From the NCBI RefSeq assembly GCF_034470605.1, contig NZ_JARGYT010000080.1:1-5558 (forward strand): a DNA stretch of 5,558 nucleotides. The letters run 5' to 3'. Source of the stretch: Cyrtobacter comes (GTDB taxonomy: Bacteria; Pseudomonadota; Alphaproteobacteria; Rickettsiales; Midichloriaceae). Of the stretch, positions 5,464 through 5,558 are shown piece by piece. Within the stretch, counting starts at the first letter, position 1. Each line of letters opens with the position of its first letter. The position numbers and the translations under genes are program-made. The notes under the pieces were generated by a model that was not told where the DNA came from, ran no database searches, and saw only the letters and a list, made by a program, of their open reading frames with translations.

Positions 5464-5558
5464 GCACTGTTAACAAAGGTTTTGCCAAATAATGGAAAAG
5501 ATGCAATATTATATTGGAGGCGATAAATATGGTATTTAGATGGATAAAAGGTTGTTTC
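5463..5558 (+). mobile_element. probable left end of an insertion sequence
   Basis: The transporter homology stops inside a codon after the TA at 5461-5462. The following bases, GGCACTGTTAACAAAGG, look like the terminal inverted repeat of an insertion sequence: G-rich start and a CTGTT core as in several IS5-group and IS6-group ends. Insertion at a TA would fit some IS5-family groups. The other end and a target duplication lie outside the window, so the family is not settled. A good Shine-Dalgarno sequence and an ATG follow within 70 bases, as expected for a transposase gene. Confidence 0.5.
5529..5558 (+). CDS. start of an unknown ORF, possibly a transposase (partial)
   Basis: Ten codons (MVFRWIKGCF) run to the window edge. 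The ATG at 5529 is preceded by GGAGG at 5516-5520 with 8 bases between, the strongest ribosome-binding site in the window. It lies about 66 bases inside the putative insertion-sequence end, where a transposase gene would start. The fragment is too short to assign a family. Confidence 0.45.
   Translation, partial: MVFRWIKGCF

Noticed and set aside
1..5558. tRNA, rRNA, CRISPR array or replication origin
   Set aside because: No cloverleaf-like sequence, regularly spaced repeat or iteron cluster was seen when reading the window by eye.

Overview
The window is AT-rich bacterial DNA that looks like accessory sequence of an intracellular bacterium, most likely rickettsial (Rickettsia or a relative) and possibly plasmid-borne. 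The reasons are low GC, many decayed genes, transposon pieces at both edges, and a biotin gene block in the order known from mobile biotin operons of Rickettsia buchneri, Wolbachia, Neorickettsia, Cardinium and Legionella. The assignment is inference; a Legionella-type host cannot be excluded from the sequence alone.

Layout. Positions 1-173 hold the 3' end of an IS630-type transposase broken by a small deletion. Positions 299-2931 (minus strand) hold three intact, tightly packed biotin genes transcribed bioC-bioD-bioA, with a plausible promoter just upstream of bioC. Positions 2932-3419 contain no large gene. They hold a short palindrome, a longer imperfect inverted repeat and a 41-codon minus-strand ORF whose peptide resembles a lasso-peptide precursor. 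Positions 3420-4677 (plus strand) are a run of dead genes: a small frameshifted unknown gene, a class D (OXA-type) beta-lactamase gene killed by one in-frame TAA, and a csaA-like tRNA-binding-domain gene with at least four frame changes. Positions 4735-5463 encode the first seven or so membrane helices of a Bcr/CflA-type MFS drug transporter. It is cut off where a probable insertion sequence begins (5463 onward), and that element's first ORF may start at 5529.

How it fits together. BioC makes the malonyl-ACP methyl ester that primes pimeloyl synthesis, BioA converts KAPA to DAPA, and BioD closes the ureido ring to give dethiobiotin. BioB, BioF and BioH functions are absent here, so they must lie elsewhere, be replaced, or be lost. 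Every gene outside the biotin block is broken or truncated, except the uncertain micro-ORF. This contrast suggests selection keeps the biotin steps while the resistance/transport segment decays.
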